Shown here: positions 60,306 to 64,000 of the stretch, piece by piece
How the letters are laid out: each line of letters begins with the position of its first letter
How positions within the stretch are numbered: the stretch's first letter is position 1
Source of the DNA: Pseudomonas sp. RGM2987
Lineage (GTDB): Bacteria > Pseudomonadota > Gammaproteobacteria > Pseudomonadales > Pseudomonadaceae
DNA: 64,000 nt
Direction of reading: 5' to 3'
Assembly (NCBI RefSeq): GCF_022952855.1
Contig: NZ_JALJDX010000200.1
Span: 1-64,000 of the forward strand
Position numbers and translations under genes: made by a program
Notes under the pieces: model-generated
What the model was told of the DNA's origin: nothing
The model's database searches: none
The model's input: the letters and a program-made list of their open reading frames with translations, nothing else

Positions 60306-60322
60306 TTGTAGTTATACTACAA
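60306..60322. promoter_or_regulatory. RccR/HexR-type operator
   Basis: TTGTAGTTATACTACAA is a perfect palindrome except for its three central bases, with TGTAGT and ACTACA arms. It resembles the TGTAGT...ACTACA target reported for RccR. It lies in the promoter region of the regulator gene that starts at 60261. Confidence 0.75.
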
Positions 60323-60718
60323 GAATTGGCTTTTTGCCTGTTCAAAACGTAACTGGATCCGCTGGGCTGCCCCTTGTTTTGGCGGGGAACGCGCCATGTA
60401 GCCTTCTTCACAGGCCGTGCGGGCGTACGAAAATAAACTGGCGACCGACCGCAGACGCTGCCGACTGCTTTCGTACGCAAGGGCCAGCGGGATGAACGAC
60501 AAGCCCCAGCCCCGGGCAAACGTTTTCGCCCAACTAGCAGAAACTCAAACCCGCTTAACTTTAAGCCAATAACACACTAATAAATTAACTAATCCGAGAT
60601 TTAGCGAATACATACCATCTTTCAAATGCACGCACTCCCCCCTCTTTCACAACTAACTTGATCCTCTTATATTGGTCACGCAGGACGCACCACCCAATCA
60701 ATTACAGGAGTTACAAAC
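60323..60718. other. intergenic region upstream of the small beta-rich protein
   Basis: The first half is GC-rich with a 61-codon minus-strand frame (60317-60502) that has no ribosome binding site and overlaps the operator; I do not call it a gene. The second half, from 60540, is AT-rich and must hold the promoter of the small gene at 60719. A TATATT at 60668 could be its -10 box. No repeat or RNA gene is seen. Confidence 0.4.
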
Positions 60719-61033
60719 ATGACTATTAAAACCAAAAACTGGACCGCGCAAATCGACCGCATTCCGGGCGCCGCCTCTTTCCGCGCTTTCGGCACCGTAG
60801 AGGTCCCTAACGCCGGCGTTACGCCAACACTGGTCCGAAGCGCACTACAAGACAAGTCTTTTGATTTGCGACTGGAATTGAAGTTGGAACACTCCAGCGA
60901 CCCCTCGCTGCAAGTCATCACTGAAAAGCATGTTGAATATAAAGTTCCAGGCGAGTCGAATGTGACCGGCGTCAGCATCTTTTACGAAGACCAACTGTTG
61001 CATCACATCGATGAAGTCATCATCACGCATTAA
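60719..61033 (+). CDS. small protein of unknown function
   Basis: The protein has 104 residues and is soluble, with no signal peptide. Alternating hydrophobic patterns (ASFRAFGTVEV, DLRLELKLEHS, KHVEYKVPGESNVTGVSIFY) suggest a compact all-beta fold. I do not recognise a family. AGGAG lies nine bases before the ATG, and a long AT-rich upstream region and a strong terminator bracket the gene, so it is expressed alone. No role can be assigned. Confidence 0.75.
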   Translation: MTIKTKNWTAQIDRIPGAASFRAFGTVEVPNAGVTPTLVRSALQDKSFDLRLELKLEHSSDPSLQVITEKHVEYKVPGESNVTGVSIFYEDQLLHHIDEVIITH

Positions 61034-61046
61034 GTAATACATTGTT

Positions 61047-61089
61047 CTCCCCGCCGGACCGTCACGAAACCTGGCGCTCCGGCGGGGAG
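61047..61089. terminator. strong bidirectional terminator hairpin
   Basis: CTCCCCGCCGGA (61047-61058) pairs perfectly with TCCGGCGGGGAG (61078-61089). It lies between the converging small gene (stop 61033) and the GGDEF/EAL gene (stop 61092). Confidence 0.75.
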
Positions 61090-61091
61090 CA

Positions 61092-63962
61092 TCATTCCAC
61101 GGATTGTTTTTGTAGCAACCGGGCCAGCCCTTCAGCCTCCACCGGGCGACTGATAAGGTAGCCCTGCACCTCGTCGCATTGCTCGGCTTTCAAGAAGTCG
61201 AGCTGTTCGCGTCGCTCCACACCCTCGGCCACTACCTTGAGCGACAACCCATGGGCCATCGCAATGATCGCCCGAGTGATCGCCGTGTCCACGCTGCCCT
61301 CACCCAACCCGCGAATGAACGCCTGGTCGATCTTCACGTAATCCACCGGGATACGTTTGAGGTAACTCAGGGACGAATAACCGGTGCCGAAATCGTCGAT
61401 CGCCAGCTTGACCCCAAGGTCACGCAACTGCTGGAACGTGGCGATGATGTGCTCCACGCTGTCGAGCAACTGGCTCTCGGTCAGCTCCAGTTCCAGGTAT
61501 TGCGGCGCCAGGCCGGTTTCTTCTAGCACTTGGCGCACCAGGCTGACGAGCTTGCCATGGCGCAACTGATGCACGGAAAGATTGACCGAGACCCTGATCG
61601 GCGCAAGCCCCTGGCGCTGCCATTCACAGGCCTGCCAACAGGCCTGGCGCAGCACGAACTCGCCAATCGGCCCGATGAGCCCGGTTTCTTCCGCCAGGCC
61701 GATGAACTCCCCCGGCGGAACCTGGCCCATGACCGGATGCTCCCAGCGCACCAGCGCCTCGGCAGCGTTCAGGCGGCCGGTCTCCAGGCACAGCTTGGGT
61801 TGGTAGAAAACCTTCAGTTGCTGCTCTTCGAGGGCCTTGCGCAGCTGATTTTCCAGTTGCAGACGTTCCAACGTACTTGCCTGGAGGCTGTCGGTGTAGA
61901 ACTGGAAATTGTTTCCGCCCAGATGCTTGGCATGCTGCATCGCCATGTTCGCCTGGCTGACCAGCGTGGCAATTTCCCGCGCATTGTCGGGCAACAGGCT
62001 GATGCCGATAGAGGCACTGACCACCAGCTCATGGCCTTCGATGGTCACCGGCAGGCGCAACTTGGCGGACAAGCGCGTCGCCACCCTGGCCAAGCTGGAG
62101 AGGTTGCCATACGCATCGAACAATACTGCGAATTCATCGCCCGACAGCCGGGCGATTGTGTCCGCCTCGGGCAACGCATTGATCAGGCGCCGGGCCATTT
62201 TCTGCAACAGTTGGTCGGCGATGTCGTGACCGAGGCTGTCGTTGAGCAGCTTGAACCGATCCAGGTCGATATGCAGCAACGCCAGGCTGCGCCGGCCGCC
62301 CTGGCGCACACGCTGGTGGGCCTCGTGGAGGCGCTCGCGGAACAACGAACGGTTCGCCAGCCCGGTCAACTCGTCGTAGTGAGTCAGGTAGCGCATGCGC
62401 TCTTCAGATGCGCGCCGCGCCGAAAGATCAGCGAAGAAGCCCACTATATGGCTGATATTTCCCCGACTGTCGCGCACCACATTCAGTTGCAGCCACTGCG
62501 GGTACAGCTCGCCATTGGCTCTGGCTTCCACCAGTTCACCCTGCCAGGTACCGTGCTGTTCGAGCGATTGGCGGATGATCGGGTAGTGCCGGCGCGCATC
62601 GCGACTGGACGGCAGGTCAACCACGTTGCGCCCCAGCATGTCATCGATATTGAAACCGGTGACCCGGGTGAAAGCCTGGTTGGCGGCCAGCAACGCGAAG
62701 TTCGGGTCAAAGATCACGATGCCTTCGCTGGCAGCTTCGAACACCGTGGCCGCCAGTTGTTGCTGCTGCTTGAGTTCTTTCGTGGCACTGATGTCGCGAC
62801 GGGTACCGACCATACGTAGCACCCGTCCGCTGGCGCTGCGCTCCACCGCGCGGCCGCGGTCTTCAATCCAAACCCAGTGGCCGTCGCCGTGACGCACCCG
62901 GTACTCGATCTGATAATCCTCGCTGCGACCCTTGAGGTGCTCGACCAGGGCCCGCTTGAGCGCCGGCAGATCCTCGGGATGCAGACGCGGGGTGAGGTGA
63001 CTGAGCATCGCCGTGACGTATTCGGGTTCCAGGCCGAACAGTTCCTTGAGTTGGGTGTGATGGACCTCGTCAGTCTGCAGATTCCAATCCCACAGCCCCA
63101 GCTCACTGGCCTTGAGGGCCAAGGCCAGGCGGGCTTCGCTTTTGCTCAGGGCCTGGCTGGCCACCTCCAGAGCCTGGCTGCGCTGGGCCACACGGGCCTC
63201 CAGGCCAACCTGGGCGGCGCGTAACTGGTCTTCGGCGTTACGACGCTGCTCGACTTCCCGTGCGAGGGCCTCGTTGAGCTGCGCGCTACGGGTTTGCGCC
63301 TGCTGCAAATGCTCGATCAAGGCCTGGTTCTGGAACCGCCGCAACATGCCACTCTGTATCAGCCGGTTGACCTGCCAGGCCACCACGCTCAACGAAACCA
63401 GCACCACCAGCCCAAGCCAGCCCCATCCCCGCTGCTGCTCATCATCGCCCCAGAAAAGATAGAGGATGGCCGGCAACAGGCAGGGCAAGGTAAACGACAG
63501 GAACGCCGGCAGACTCACGGCATAGGCGACGCTGGCCGACAAGGTGGCGGCCCCGATCAGCCCGAACACCCAGGCCTGTTGCTGGAAGCTGTCGGCCGGA
63601 ACCAGGGCGATACCGGCCCCGGCCAGGGTCAGGCCGGTCAGCGCTGAGCCGAGCAGGAACATGCGCAGCCAGATGGGCTGTGCCTGGCGACTGGGCATCG
63701 CCGAATCGAACGCGGCGACCTGGATCACCCGCAATGCGACCAGCGACAGCAACCAGACAAGCCAGACGCTCACCAGGAAATAGCGCCGTGGCTCCCAGAG
63801 CAGCGCGGCGCAGACCAGGCCGTTGATCAGCATGAACAGCGTAGGCAGCAGCGAGCCCTGATACAGCAGACGCGTGCGTTCGACCGCCATCTGCGTGGCG
63901 TACTGCTTGTAGATGACCCGCGGTTCCACACAGGGGCCCGCCGGATCGGGATTGAGCGTCAT
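61092..63962 (-). CDS. membrane sensor with PAS-PAS-GGDEF-EAL domains
   Basis: The protein has 956 residues from ATG 63962 (967 from ATG 63995 at the window edge). An N-terminal set of about six transmembrane helices (residues ~30-230) is followed by a coiled coil, then two PAS domains (~270-390 and ~400-520). The diguanylate cyclase domain has SGDEF where active enzymes have GGDEF. The EAL domain is intact: EALVRWEHP, NLSVHQL, ELTES, and DDFGTGYSSLSYLKRIPVDY with the metal and general-base residues. It is therefore most likely a cyclic-di-GMP phosphodiesterase with a regulatory GGDEF domain. The right window edge cuts the upstream region, so promoter and neighbours are unknown. Confidence 0.88.
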   Translation of the reverse strand: MTLNPDPAGPCVEPRVIYKQYATQMAVERTRLLYQGSLLPTLFMLINGLVCAALLWEPRRYFLVSVWLVWLLSLVALRVIQVAAFDSAMPSRQAQPIWLRMFLLGSALTGLTLAGAGIALVPADSFQQQAWVFGLIGAATLSASVAYAVSLPAFLSFTLPCLLPAILYLFWGDDEQQRGWGWLGLVVLVSLSVVAWQVNRLIQSGMLRRFQNQALIEHLQQAQTRSAQLNEALAREVEQRRNAEDQLRAAQVGLEARVAQRSQALEVASQALSKSEARLALALKASELGLWDWNLQTDEVHHTQLKELFGLEPEYVTAMLSHLTPRLHPEDLPALKRALVEHLKGRSEDYQIEYRVRHGDGHWVWIEDRGRAVERSASGRVLRMVGTRRDISATKELKQQQQLAATVFEAASEGIVIFDPNFALLAANQAFTRVTGFNIDDMLGRNVVDLPSSRDARRHYPIIRQSLEQHGTWQGELVEARANGELYPQWLQLNVVRDSRGNISHIVGFFADLSARRASEERMRYLTHYDELTGLANRSLFRERLHEAHQRVRQGGRRSLALLHIDLDRFKLLNDSLGHDIADQLLQKMARRLINALPEADTIARLSGDEFAVLFDAYGNLSSLARVATRLSAKLRLPVTIEGHELVVSASIGISLLPDNAREIATLVSQANMAMQHAKHLGGNNFQFYTDSLQASTLERLQLENQLRKALEEQQLKVFYQPKLCLETGRLNAAEALVRWEHPVMGQVPPGEFIGLAEETGLIGPIGEFVLRQACWQACEWQRQGLAPIRVSVNLSVHQLRHGKLVSLVRQVLEETGLAPQYLELELTESQLLDSVEHIIATFQQLRDLGVKLAIDDFGTGYSSLSYLKRIPVDYVKIDQAFIRGLGEGSVDTAITRAIIAMAHGLSLKVVAEGVERREQLDFLKAEQCDEVQGYLISRPVEAEGLARLLQKQSVE

Positions 63963-64000
63963 TGGCACTGTTCTTGTTCTTATTAAGTGAGGCATGGAGA

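Noticed and set aside
60317..60502. 61-codon minus-strand frame upstream of the RpiR-family gene
   Set aside because: No ribosome binding site is present, and it overlaps the operator palindrome. The translation looks protein-like but the evidence is too weak to list as a gene.
61530..62819. 429-codon plus-strand frame opposite the GGDEF/EAL gene
   Set aside because: It is a shadow frame antisense to well-conserved domains.
1..64000. tRNA, rRNA, CRISPR arrays, insertion sequences, prophage
   Set aside because: No cloverleaf with a CCA-type end, spacer-repeat array, transposase or phage structural gene was seen other than T6SS genes, which share ancestry with phage tails but form a complete secretion cluster.

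Overview
This 64 kb window is chromosomal DNA of a Pseudomonas, most likely of the P. fluorescens group. The reasons are the high-GC coding style, the H2-type type VI secretion cluster with linked stk1/stp1/sfa2, a pycAB-LysR-RpiR block in the order I recall from P. aeruginosa PA5435-PA5438, DUF6124/DUF3077-type small proteins, and many REP/REPIN repeats of the two common fluorescens-group types. I saw no rRNA, tRNA, CRISPR array or insertion sequence.

Layout. (1) 1-8611 is an accessory hotspot. It holds the 3' part of an Rhs effector with a PD-(D/E)XK-like nuclease tip and its immunity gene, then the wreck of an older Rhs module (toxin tail, orphan immunity gene, decayed Rhs-core fragment). 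A two-TM orphan membrane protein, a decayed second copy of the stk1 3' end, a DUF6124 gene behind an elaborately folded leader, and a Panacea-type toxin-antitoxin pair follow. (2) 8612-28763, minus strand, is a complete H2-like T6SS operon in the order tssA-B-C-E-F-G-clpV-sfa2-orfX-fha-tssJ-K-L-M-stp1-stk1, with tight or overlapping junctions. hcp and vgrG are not in the window. (3) 29360-31503 is an acetylpolyamine amidohydrolase plus a polyamine-binding protein. (4) 31850-45204 holds two giant dermonecrotic-domain toxins pointing toward each other, around a MocR regulator/PaiB-family pair and two GNAT acetyltransferases. The second toxin carries what looks like a circularly permuted OTU cysteine-protease domain. 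(5) 45444-48112 is a homocysteine S-methyltransferase divergent from an amino-acid ABC binding protein and permease without an ATPase. (6) 48172-52204 is a restriction-modification island (PstI/BsuBI-type nuclease and N6-adenine methyltransferase), a perfect LexA-type box, and a small DUF3077-like gene with a second copy of the folded leader. (7) 52205-54394 is an autotransporter. (8) 54582-60261 is the pyruvate carboxylase operon with its LysR neighbour, a small basic protein, and an RpiR-family regulator (RccR) with a palindromic operator. (9) 60719-64000 is a small unknown protein and a GGDEF/EAL membrane protein.

The most notable non-gene signal is a structured element upstream of two unrelated-locus small genes (6291-6464, plus strand; 51612-51817, minus strand). 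The helices occur in the same order, a UUCG-capped hairpin is conserved, and several stems are maintained by compensatory changes. Other notable signals are a 12-bp minisatellite containing DnaA-box-like 9-mers and a REPIN, both read through in frame inside the MocR gene, and the traces of Rhs tip replacement. Gene functions are assigned from motifs and remembered family features; no database search was run.
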